Shown: positions 1 through 7,182 of the stretch, in pieces | Layout: every line of letters begins with the position of its first letter | How positions within the stretch are numbered: the stretch's first letter is position 1 | Origin: Mucilaginibacter saanensis | Lineage (GTDB): Bacteria; Bacteroidota; Bacteroidia; Sphingobacteriales; Sphingobacteriaceae | Reading direction: 5' to 3' | NCBI RefSeq assembly: GCF_014200575.1 | Contig: NZ_JACHBZ010000027.1 | Span: 1-42,422 of the forward strand | DNA: 42,422 nt | Notes under the pieces: model-generated | Seen by the model: only the letters and a program-made list of their open reading frames with translations | Told to the model about the DNA's origin: nothing | Database searches by the model: none | Translations under genes and position numbers: made by a program

Positions 1-23
1 CCGTCAGAAACAAAATTGTCCAT
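1..23 (-). CDS. Possible 5' end of a leftward gene cut by the window edge
   Basis: An ATG on the minus strand at 23-21 opens a frame of seven codons (MDNFVSD) that runs off the edge. Nothing else supports it, so it is listed only as a possible partial gene downstream of the Lrp gene. Confidence 0.2.
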
Positions 24-122
24 AGGATATTCGCAGTTATAAAAAATCAAATCCCTTATCAAAATCATTTGCTTTTATCATAGAAATCAGGATGACAATT
101 TCGTATTATATCAAAGTAAAAG

Positions 123-599
123 TTATTCCAAAGTGATCTGCCTCCTGATGCTTTCTTCAAGCGAAATGAAGGTTTCTGTACGCTGGATACCTTTAACACC
201 TTGTATCTGTTCGTTTAAAACTTCGCGCAAATGAGTGGTATCATGGCATACAATTTTGGCAAAAATGCTCCATTCGCCGGTAGTGTAATGCAATTCTACA
301 ATCTCTTTTATGGTTTTTAACTGCTTAACCGCTTCATTATACTGCGAGCCTTTTTCCAGGTATATACCTAGGAACGCTGTAATGTCATACCCTAACTTCT
401 GAGGATCTACTTCCAGGCTGGCTCCTTTAATTACACCCATCTCCTCCAACTTTTTCATCCGCACGTGTATGGTTCCGCCAGAAACGATTAACTCTTTAGC
501 TATCTCGGTGTATGGAGTGGTAGCATTTTTCATTAATATTGATAAAATCTGTATATCTAGATTATCAATTTCTAAATTTTGAGCTTTTCTGTGGGACAT
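123..599 (-). CDS. Lrp/AsnC family transcriptional regulator
   Basis: This 158-residue protein has the size and two-part layout of the Lrp/AsnC family. An N-terminal helix-turn-helix (about residues 14-60, with the words DNLDIQILSIL and YTEIAKELIVSGGTIHVRMKK) is followed by a RAM/AsnC ligand-binding half (about 70-150, including LHYTTGEWSIFAKI and a typical FISLEES end). Family members sense amino acids or related metabolites and act as local or global regulators as dimers or octamers. It reads divergently from the tRNA-like transcription unit that starts near 711, sharing an AT-rich intergenic region of about 150 bp. A link to those RNAs is possible but not shown. The family call is secure; the effector and targets are unknown. 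Confidence 0.93.
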   Translation of the reverse strand: MSHRKAQNLEIDNLDIQILSILMKNATTPYTEIAKELIVSGGTIHVRMKKLEEMGVIKGASLEVDPQKLGYDITAFLGIYLEKGSQYNEAVKQLKTIKEIVELHYTTGEWSIFAKIVCHDTTHLREVLNEQIQGVKGIQRTETFISLEESIRRQITLE

Positions 600-672
600 A
601 AATTTGAATATCTATATTGAAATACAAGTTTAATTAAAATTTGAATAAAAATAAAATATTTTTGTTGAAATA

Positions 673-704
673 TTTGCAAGGAATTGATAGGTCTATTAAA
701 TTTG
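673..704 (+). promoter_or_regulatory. Bacteroidota-type promoter of the tRNA-like unit
   Basis: TTTG at 673-676 and TAAATTTG at 697-704 are separated by 20 nt and match the Bacteroidota sigma consensus TTTG / TAnnTTTG exactly. Predicted transcription starts near 711, about 40 nt before the first tRNA-like RNA. No credible protein gene lies between here and the terminator at 1048-1082, so this promoter appears to serve an RNA-only transcript. Confidence 0.6.
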
Positions 705-751
705 TATTAAGCAAATGACAAACGCTTATCGTTCTTTAAATAAAAAAACAA

Positions 752-863
752 TGTTGGGTGGTGAAATTTTTGGCAGACACACCTCCTTGTCCCGGTGGCG
801 GAGATCATGGAAAACCCGAAGCGGGCTAACCACTCTGTGAAGGTTCGAATCCTTCCCCAACAG
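752..863 (+). tRNA. tRNA-like RNA copy 1, GUC anticodon position, giant variable arm
   Basis: The folded elements are as follows. The acceptor stem TGTTGGG (752-758) pairs with CCCAACA (856-862). U8 G9 are 759-760. The D stem GTG/CAC (761-763/778-780) closes a 14-nt loop containing GG. The anticodon stem CCTCC/GGTGG (782-786/794-798) has a T-T mismatch in its middle. The anticodon loop TTGTCCC (787-793) puts GTC at 34-36. The variable region (799-838, 40 nt) has outer helix CGGAG/CTCTG (799-803/833-837) and inner hairpin CCCG/CGGG (815-818/822-825). The T stem GAAGG/CCTTC closes a standard TTCGAAT loop. The discriminator is G863, with no encoded CCA. The D arm resembles tRNA-Leu, but G73, G2-C71, G10, C38 and GUC match known bacterial AspRS identity elements. 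The amino acid carried, if any, is unknown. Confidence 0.6.
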
Positions 864-867
864 CAAG

Positions 868-887
868 TTCCACAGCAAGTCGTGGAA
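868..887 (+). other. Small hairpin in the spacer between the tRNA-like RNAs
   Basis: TTCCAC (868-873) and GTGGAA (882-887) form a 6-bp stem with an 8-nt loop between the two tRNA-like bodies. The word ACAGCAAGT occurs twice (860-868 and 872-880), the first copy being the 3' end of tRNA-like 1. This could help processing or be a remnant of the duplication. Confidence 0.35.
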
Positions 888-896
888 TTTATATCC

Positions 897-1012
897 TGTA
901 GGATGGTGAAATTTTTGGCAGACACACCTCCTTGTCGCGGTGGCGGAGAAATTGGGAAACTTTTAGCAATAAAAATAACCACTCCGTGGAGGTTCGACCC
1001 CTTCTCCTACAG
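897..1012 (+). tRNA. tRNA-like RNA copy 2, GUC anticodon position, giant variable arm
   Basis: This copy shares 45 of 46 bases with copy 1 from U8 through the start of the variable arm (904-949 against 759-804). Its acceptor stem is different yet still perfect: TGTAGGA (897-903) with TCCTACA (1005-1011). Two base pairs changed on both sides, so the stem is being maintained. The anticodon loop TTGTCGC again places GTC at 34-36, with the same stem mismatch. The variable region is 44 nt (944-987), with outer helix CGGAG/CTCCG (944-948/982-986) and a weaker inner TTTT/AAAA hairpin where copy 1 has CCCG/CGGG. The T arm is GGAGG/CCTTC around TTCGACC, and the discriminator is G1012. These are degenerate or specialised tRNAs rather than ordinary ones. 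Confidence 0.6.
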
Positions 1013-1047
1013 CTCTTCTCATAATTTAGGTTTATAATTGGTTAGTA

Positions 1048-1082
1048 AAGGCCCCTGCCCATCAGGGGCTTTGCTGTTTTTA
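1048..1082 (+). terminator. Rho-independent terminator of the tRNA-like unit
   Basis: GCCCCTG (1051-1057) and CAGGGGC (1063-1069) form a strong stem with a 5-nt loop, extended by three weaker pairs and followed by a T-rich tail. It lies 36 nt after the second tRNA-like RNA and closes the unit that starts at the 673-704 promoter. The following bases up to the next promoter at 1242 show nothing recognisable. Confidence 0.7.
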
Positions 1083-1241
1083 AGGCTTTTTTTACTTCAA
1101 TACAAGCAACCACAATAAAATCTTTAAAAACATCAATCAATAAACTTAATTGTCTTATTAACAGTTGTTTGTTTTTAACCTGCACTGGCGAAATGATAAA
1201 ATTGTATTACAAATTTTACTGTGTCATTTTTACACATTGGT

Positions 1242-1272
1242 ATTGATAGATCAATATTTAATTATAAATTTG
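1242..1272 (+). promoter_or_regulatory. Promoter of the ThuA/sugar dehydrogenase lipoprotein
   Basis: ATTG at 1242-1245 and TAAATTTG at 1265-1272, 19 nt apart, match the Bacteroidota promoter form. Transcription would start near 1279. This rules out the far upstream ATG at 1221 and supports translation from 1362. Confidence 0.5.
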
Positions 1273-1361
1273 GTAGCTACAGTGCAATTGTAATCGATTG
1301 CGAAGTAAACCTGAATTGTAAGCAAATATCCAATATATACCAACCTAATAATAGCACTTAT

Positions 1362-4300
1362 ATGAAAAAAATCGTACTGATGGTTCTTGCAGCCTGTTGC
1401 TGTATAATTTTATCCTGTAATAAAAAGCGCGCGGGTAAGCCCCGTGTACTTATTTTTTCAAAAACCATGGGCTTTCATCATGCCTCTATTGATGCCGGTA
1501 TTGCCGCCATACAAAAGCTGGGTGCCGCCAATGGGTTTGATGTGGATACAACCAAAAACTCAGCTAATTTTAATGAAGACAACTTAAAGAAATACGCTAC
1601 AGTTATTTTTTTAAGTACTACCGGCGATGTGCTTGATTACAAGCAAGAAGCCGCTTTTGAACGTTACATACAGGCCGGAGGCGGTTTTGTGGGTGTACAT
1701 GCCGCTACCGATACCGAATATGACTGGGGATGGTACGGTCGCCTGGTAGGTGCCTGGTTTTATGACCATCCTGGTATACATGATAAAAATCCGAATGTGC
1801 AGCCGGGTACTTATAATGTAGTTGACGCCAATAACGACGCCACCAGGCACTTACCTAAGGTTTGGAAACGTACTGACGAATTTTATGCCTTTAAAAAAGC
1901 GCTGGCACCCGATGTTCATGTGCTGGTAACGCTTGATGAGAGTACGTATAAAGGTGGTAAGCGAATGGGATATCACCCGGCAACCTGGTATCATGATTTT
2001 GATGGTGGTCGTGCATTTTACACCGCCATGGGCCATACCGACGAATCATATAAAGAGGATAATTACCTAAAAATGCTGCTTGCTGGTATTAAATATGCCA
2101 TAGGCGATAATAATGAGCTGGATTACTCTAAGGCAAAATCACAATTGCCACCAGATGAAGACCGGTTTAAAAAAACGCAGTTATCAGTAGGTACGTTCTT
2201 TGAGCCTACCGAGATGACCATTTTGCCAAACCTTGATATATTGGTATTACAGCGCCGTGGGGAAATTATGCTGTATAAGCACGATACTCAAAAGGTAAAA
2301 CAGGTAGGCTTTTTTGATGTGTACTATAAAACACTGCATACGCCTAACGTAAATGCCGAAGAAGGGATGCTAGGCCTGGCCAAAGATCCTGATTTTGCTA
2401 AAAATAACTGGATCTATATCTATTACAGTCCTTCCGAGAGCTCGGTTAACCGTTTATCAAGGTTCACTTTTGTGAATGATACGCTGGATAAGAAAACCGA
2501 AAAAGTGATACTGGAGGTAAAAGCGCAGCGCGAAATTTGCTGCCATACCGGCGGTTCCATAGCTTTTGGTCCGGGGCCTGATAAAATATTGTTCTTCTCG
2601 GCGGGTGATAATTCCACTCCTTTTGATGAAAAAGGACAGAAATATGTAAGCAGCGGCTATGCTCCTTTGGATGACAGGCCGGGACACCAACAGTTTGATG
2701 CCCGCCGTTCGGCAGGTAACACGAATGATCTGCGCGGTAAAATTATGCGTCTTAAGATTAAAGATGACGGTACTTATGATATTCCCGAAGGAAACCTTTT
2801 CCCGAAAGGAACACCAAAAACACGTCCTGAAATTTATGTAATGGGCGATAGGAACCCATACCGTATTTCGGTAGATCAGAAAAACAGCTACCTGTACTGG
2901 GGCGAAGTTGGCCCTGATGCACATAACGATAGCTTAGACACCCGCGGCCCTATGGGTTACGATGAAGTAAATCAGGCCCGTAAGGCTGGTAACTTTGGCT
3001 GGCCATATTTTGTGGGCGACAATAAGCCTTACCACGTTTATGATTACGGAACAGGCGCTTATGGTAAAGCCTTTGACCCTAAACATCCGGTTAATGAATC
3101 GCGTAACAATACCGGGTTAAAAGACCTGCCGCCGGCACAACCGGCATTTATATGGTACCCTTATGGTCCGTCTGCTGATTTTCCGCAGGTAGGTACTGGT
3201 GGCCGTAACGCTATGGCTGGTCCGGTTTATTATACCGATATGTTTCCTGCCGAAACACGTTTGCCTGATTACTATAACGGCAAATTTTTAGCATACGATT
3301 GGATGCGGGGATGGATAAAGGCCGTTACCATGACACCGGAGGGTGATTTTGATAAGATGGAACCATTTTTTCCGGGGCTTAAAGTAAACTCCATGATTGA
3401 TATGGAAGTTGGACCCGATGGGAAATTATACGGACTGGAGTACGGCAGCGGCTGGTTCTCACATAATCCGGATGCTGGCTTATTCCGTATTGATTACATT
3501 TCAGGTAACAGACCACCGGCTATATCAAGTCTTAAGGTTAATAAAACATCAGGATTGCTGCCTTTTAGGGTAAAATTAACTACTGATGCCAAAGACCCTG
3601 AAGGCGATAAGATTACCTATGTATGGAACTTAGGTAATGGTACTACTAAAGAAACCCAGGAGCCTCAGTTAGATTATACCTACACCAAACCAGGCGATTA
3701 TAAGATCACGGTTGTGGCAAAGGATAGTGAAGGTGCCGCAAGCACCAGCTCGCCGGTAAGCATTTATGCCGGCAACGAGCAGCCGGAGGTAACCGTGAAA
3801 TTAACCGGTGGTAATAAGTCATTTTACTTAGCAGGTGTGCCGGTTAGTTATTCGGTAACGGTAACTGACGGTGCCGACACCAAGAAGATTGATCCGAAAC
3901 GCATTTTTGTAGAGGTTAATTACATTGATGGGTATAAAAAGCCGTTATCTGCAAGTCAGTTGGAGCAGGCAGCCCCTGAAAACAGCGGTAAAGCCATTAT
4001 GCTTACCATGGATTGCAAAAGCTGCCATAAAGAAGTTGGTAAATCAATAGGGCCTGCCTTTGTGGATGTAAGTAACAAATACCAGAAAGATCCTAACGCG
4101 ATGACCAAATTATCACAAAAGGTAATTAAAGGGGGTGCCGGTGTTTGGGGCGAAACAGCTATGTCTGCACACCCCACTATTAAAAAGGGCGATCTTGACC
4201 AGATTATAGGCTGGGTATTATCACTTGCTAAGGACAGTCAGAAAAAATCGTTACCGGCATCGGGCACCATTTCGCCAGATCCAGGCAAGCAGCCTGCCGC

Positions 4301-4784
4301 AACGCTGGTGCTTTCTGCAAGGTATACAGATGATGGCGGAAACGACATTAAAGCATTAACAGGAGCTGGTGTGGCTACCTTAAACAGCAGTAATTATCTG
4401 TTTAGCGGTACCGAAAAGGTTAACGGCTTTACAGCCTTTAAATACAATGGCATTAACCTCATGATCCTTCCGCAAAACGGTGGCTGGTTTGAGGTAGATA
4501 ACATTGACCTCACTGGGGTGCGTTCAGTGAATCTGACCAACTTTTGGCAGGCGCCACCAACCATCAGTATTGATTTTGAGGTACATATTGATGCACTTGA
4601 CGGTAAACTGGTAGGTAAAGGAGGCATGCCTATACCTACAAAAGACCAAAAGGCGGGTGTAACGCATGTGGTAATTAACCCGTTAACGGATGGTAAGCTG
4701 CATAAGCTATACTTCATTTACAAACCTGCAAAACCTGTTGCTATGCAGGCCGGAGTAACCGGACTACAGTTTAATGCTAAGTAA
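1362..4784 (+). CDS. Multidomain lipoprotein: ThuA, PQQ-type sugar dehydrogenase, PKD, cytochrome c, CBM6-like
   Basis: The protein is 1140 residues from the ATG at 1362. That start gives a lipoprotein signal ending in LSC with Cys19 as the lipidated residue; the in-frame ATG at 1221 lies upstream of the promoter and would bury the signal. Domains in order: ThuA-like glutamine-amidotransferase fold (about 27-245), a six-bladed glucose/sorbosone dehydrogenase-like propeller (about 270-720, with NVNAEEGMLGLAKDP), a PKD domain (about 740-815), a class I cytochrome c with C885-x-x-C888-H889 and a likely distal Met934, and a C-terminal CBM6-like beta-sandwich (about 965-1140). The layout suggests a membrane-anchored periplasmic or surface enzyme that oxidises a sugar or polyol and passes electrons through its own heme. 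The substrate cannot be read from the sequence. The gene stands alone and ends at a bidirectional terminator. Confidence 0.9.
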   Translation: MKKIVLMVLAACCCIILSCNKKRAGKPRVLIFSKTMGFHHASIDAGIAAIQKLGAANGFDVDTTKNSANFNEDNLKKYATVIFLSTTGDVLDYKQEAAFERYIQAGGGFVGVHAATDTEYDWGWYGRLVGAWFYDHPGIHDKNPNVQPGTYNVVDANNDATRHLPKVWKRTDEFYAFKKALAPDVHVLVTLDESTYKGGKRMGYHPATWYHDFDGGRAFYTAMGHTDESYKEDNYLKMLLAGIKYAIGDNNELDYSKAKSQLPPDEDRFKKTQLSVGTFFEPTEMTILPNLDILVLQRRGEIMLYKHDTQKVKQVGFFDVYYKTLHTPNVNAEEGMLGLAKDPDFAKNNWIYIYYSPSESSVNRLSRFTFVNDTLDKKTEKVILEVKAQREICCHTGGSIAFGPGPDKILFFSAGDNSTPFDEKGQKYVSSGYAPLDDRPGHQQFDARRSAGNTNDLRGKIMRLKIKDDGTYDIPEGNLFPKGTPKTRPEIYVMGDRNPYRISVDQKNSYLYWGEVGPDAHNDSLDTRGPMGYDEVNQARKAGNFGWPYFVGDNKPYHVYDYGTGAYGKAFDPKHPVNESRNNTGLKDLPPAQPAFIWYPYGPSADFPQVGTGGRNAMAGPVYYTDMFPAETRLPDYYNGKFLAYDWMRGWIKAVTMTPEGDFDKMEPFFPGLKVNSMIDMEVGPDGKLYGLEYGSGWFSHNPDAGLFRIDYISGNRPPAISSLKVNKTSGLLPFRVKLTTDAKDPEGDKITYVWNLGNGTTKETQEPQLDYTYTKPGDYKITVVAKDSEGAASTSSPVSIYAGNEQPEVTVKLTGGNKSFYLAGVPVSYSVTVTDGADTKKIDPKRIFVEVNYIDGYKKPLSASQLEQAAPENSGKAIMLTMDCKSCHKEVGKSIGPAFVDVSNKYQKDPNAMTKLSQKVIKGGAGVWGETAMSAHPTIKKGDLDQIIGWVLSLAKDSQKKSLPASGTISPDPGKQPAATLVLSARYTDDGGNDIKALTGAGVATLNSSNYLFSGTEKVNGFTAFKYNGINLMILPQNGGWFEVDNIDLTGVRSVNLTNFWQAPPTISIDFEVHIDALDGKLVGKGGMPIPTKDQKAGVTHVVINPLTDGKLHKLYFIYKPAKPVAMQAGVTGLQFNAK

Positions 4785-4796
4785 AATTCAATTTAC

Positions 4797-4845
4797 TAAT
4801 ACTAAAATGGCCCGGCAGATCATCTGCCGGGCCATTTTAGTATTA
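4797..4845. terminator. Bidirectional terminator between convergent genes
   Basis: A perfect 23-bp inverted repeat (4797-4819 and 4823-4845) surrounds a 3-nt loop. Its core is GGCCCGGCAGA/TCTGCCGGGCC and its outer parts are A/T rich, so it has a T-rich tail on both strands. It lies between the stop of the ThuA fusion gene and the stop of the leftward barrel gene and can end both transcripts. Confidence 0.85.
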
Positions 4846-4868
4846 CAGGCGTTGGTATAAATATCTGT

Positions 4869-5450
4869 TTAAAGTATTTTAAAACCTACGCTAAGCGCCC
4901 AAAGATTTTGGCGCTGACCAAAATTCTGGTTTACTTTGGTAAGGCCACCTTCGTAGCGCAGGTCGGCGGTTATGGAGCCAATATCAACTCCGGCGCCCAC
5001 CTGGTAACCTAAGGTACTGTTTTTGTAATTGCCAAAATCGGCAATGGCGCCTGATGCATTGTTGCTTAAACTCACATTTTTATCAAGTATGTAAGAGTAA
5101 ATGGGGCCGGCCATAACCCTGAAGTTCAAATCCTTTTGGCCGAATGATTTGCCCACCAACAGGGGGACGTTTAAATTGGTAAACCTTACTTTGCCGTTAA
5201 AATCGGTATTGTTGTTATCAGAATTAAACTTACCGCCGGTACCACTTAAATAAAGCTCAGGTTGTAAATAGAGGCTGATACCCACGCGGGCAAAAAGCCC
5301 GGCCTGGTAGCCTGTAAGGGTTGATTCCTTTAAATTGTCGGTGCTGATCTTTGAAAAATTGACCCCACCTTTGATTCCTAATGAGAATTGTGCCTTTGCG
5401 CTGATGCTTACCGCTATCAGTAACACTGCACTTAATAAATACTTTTTCAT
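4869..5450 (-). CDS. PorT-like outer membrane beta-barrel protein
   Basis: The 193-residue product starts with a classical signal peptide (MKKYLLSAVLLIAVSISAKA, cut before QF). It continues as alternating hydrophobic/polar strands rich in Gly, Asn and aromatic residues (FSLGIKGGVNFSKIST, GYQAGLFARVGI, LGYQVGAGVDIG) and ends in the usual GFKIL-type last strand. This pattern fits the PorT/outer membrane beta-barrel family common in Bacteroidota, probably an 8-stranded barrel. It stands alone, convergent to the ThuA fusion gene. Such proteins rarely have a known role, so no function is assigned beyond outer membrane location. Confidence 0.85.
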   Translation of the reverse strand: MKKYLLSAVLLIAVSISAKAQFSLGIKGGVNFSKISTDNLKESTLTGYQAGLFARVGISLYLQPELYLSGTGGKFNSDNNNTDFNGKVRFTNLNVPLLVGKSFGQKDLNFRVMAGPIYSYILDKNVSLSNNASGAIADFGNYKNSTLGYQVGAGVDIGSITADLRYEGGLTKVNQNFGQRQNLWALSVGFKIL

Positions 5451-5646
5451 AATCTTGATGTTGGTAGTGCCGCTTATTACTCTTATGGAGTATTAAACTG
5501 CAGATTAAAAATTTAGTTAGTTTATAAAAACGGCGCTGTTACTAAGCCAATGCTGTTTAACAATTGACACGCCAAAGTTTTAAACGTTGCTTTTTGGTTA
5601 TTTTTTATAATTGAAGGCAATTAAATTAACAAAACATGCGCCGCAG

Positions 5647-7101
5647 TTAAGGGTTTTGCAATAGTTTGGCCAGTATTTCTACACCCAATTGCAGTTCATC
5701 GGGTGTGGAGGATGCAAAGCCAAGCCGGGTAGCATTTGGTGTTGCAGCGCTGTTTTCACCCTGAAAGTACAAACCTTTTTTTAATGCTTTTTGAGCAAGG
5801 CTGGTGAGGTTTATCTGCGGATCAAAGTGTGTCCATACGGCCAGCCCGCCGTCCGGAATTTTAAATTGTACCTGGTTGCCCAGATATGTTTTCATTAAAT
5901 CACAAAAAATATCGCGCCGTTGCCGGTAAACGCGTAATGATTTACGCAGGTGCCGTTGAATAATGCCGTTCTGCAATAGCTCGGCCATGGCGTTTTCAAG
6001 TAATGTATCGCCCTGCCGGTCAATAAGGCGGCGCAGGCGTGATAAGTGTTCAATAACATTTTGAGGCCCTACCAGATATCCAACCCTTATAGCCGGCGAA
6101 ATGGTTTTTGAAAACGACCCGCAATATAATACCATGCCGGCCTCATCGGCACTGGCCAGGGGCATCAGCGGTTTATTCTGGTAATGAAAATCGTAATCAT
6201 AATCGTCCTCAAAAATGATGAACCCATATTTTTGTGCCAGTGCCAGCAATTGCACCCGGCGGTCGGCCCGCAGCCCTACCGTAGTAGGGTAGTGATGGTG
6301 CGAGGTTACGTATACCAACCGTACGGTTTGTTTAAGACAAAGCTGCTCAAGCAGGTCAACGTTTAGCCCATGATCGTCAACGGGTATTGTTAATAGGTTG
6401 GCGCCGGCCTGTAAAAAGTTTGTTTGCGCACCTGTCCAGCCCGGTTCGCCGGTTACCACGGTATCGCCCGCTTGCAGCAGCCCGGTACAGGCAAGGTACA
6501 GGCCCATTACCGTTCCGCGTACAATAAGGATGTTAGCAGCAGTTACGTGCAAGCCACGCGTTACATTTAGATAAGCCGCAAGTTCGTCACGCAGCCAGGC
6601 CGAGCCGCTGGTATCGCCATAACCCAGGCGTGTATACGGATTGCCAGTTAAAAGCTGGGTACGATAGGCTCTTGACATATCAAGCACAGGAGCCATGCGC
6701 ACATCCGGAAAACCATCATCCAGGTGAAATGATGCCTGCATATCAGCTGTTTTACGGTAAAGATGTGCCGGGGTATTGATGTTAAAACCGGCCACCTGAG
6801 CAGTATTAGGAGCTTTGTTAGCCAATGTTTGCGGCTTAAATACCGGTAAATGATGGGCTACAAAAGTGCCGTTACCGGTTTTACTTTCCAACCAGCCCTG
6901 CGCCAGTAATTCGTCATAAGCACGTATCACGGTTTTGCGGTGGATGGTTAACAAATATGCCAGCTGCCGGGTACTTGGCAGCCGGTAGCCAGCCTGCAGG
7001 GTGCCGGCCTTTATCAGCACCATGAGCTGATTGCTCAGTTGCAGGTAAACGGGCAGGGCGGCGTTTTTATCTATATTTAAACGCGATGAAAGTGTTTGCA
7101 T
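5647..7101 (-). CDS. MocR/PdxR-type GntR regulator with aminotransferase domain
   Basis: From the ATG at 7101 the protein has 484 residues. The longer frame up to 7197 would overlap the divergent gene and the operators, so it is rejected. It has a GntR winged helix (about 12-80, with LPVYLQLSNQLMVLIKAG and RLPSTRQLAYLL) and a fold-type I aminotransferase domain (about 110-480). The PLP-binding Lys332 lies in GSFSKTISPAIRVG. MocR regulators use PLP or an amino-compound adduct as effector and usually control the divergent gene, here an FMN-binding pyridoxamine-phosphate-oxidase-like protein. Three related half-sites lie in the shared intergenic region. A role in vitamin B6 or amine control is an inference; the architecture is secure. 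Confidence 0.92.
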   Translation of the reverse strand: MQTLSSRLNIDKNAALPVYLQLSNQLMVLIKAGTLQAGYRLPSTRQLAYLLTIHRKTVIRAYDELLAQGWLESKTGNGTFVAHHLPVFKPQTLANKAPNTAQVAGFNINTPAHLYRKTADMQASFHLDDGFPDVRMAPVLDMSRAYRTQLLTGNPYTRLGYGDTSGSAWLRDELAAYLNVTRGLHVTAANILIVRGTVMGLYLACTGLLQAGDTVVTGEPGWTGAQTNFLQAGANLLTIPVDDHGLNVDLLEQLCLKQTVRLVYVTSHHHYPTTVGLRADRRVQLLALAQKYGFIIFEDDYDYDFHYQNKPLMPLASADEAGMVLYCGSFSKTISPAIRVGYLVGPQNVIEHLSRLRRLIDRQGDTLLENAMAELLQNGIIQRHLRKSLRVYRQRRDIFCDLMKTYLGNQVQFKIPDGGLAVWTHFDPQINLTSLAQKALKKGLYFQGENSAATPNATRLGFASSTPDELQLGVEILAKLLQNP

Positions 7102-7106
7102 CTTAA

Positions 7107-7153
7107 ATTGGACTATCTGTTTTATAACAATTGGGTGATAGTGATAATCCAAT
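7107..7153. promoter_or_regulatory. Candidate MocR operator with three half-sites
   Basis: ATTGGACTATC (7107-7117) and GATAATCCAAT (7143-7153) are inverted copies with one mismatch in eleven bases. A third, direct copy ATTGGGTGATAG sits between them (7130-7141). The set lies between the MocR-type gene and its divergent neighbour, as expected for a MocR operator with mixed direct and inverted half-sites. Confidence 0.55.
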
Positions 7154-7182
7154 AAACGCATAATTTTATAAAAAACAAAATT

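Noticed and set aside
707..1037. Overlapping open frames of 80-91 codons on both strands
   Set aside because: They run across the tRNA-like RNAs, have no family likeness, and exist only because the repeated core happens to lack stops.
1221..1361. Longer start for the ThuA fusion protein
   Set aside because: It lies upstream of the predicted transcription start and would place 47 residues before a perfect lipoprotein signal.
2457..2924. 155-codon frame on the minus strand inside the sugar dehydrogenase region
   Set aside because: It is a shadow of the well-supported gene on the plus strand; the translation has no domain pattern.
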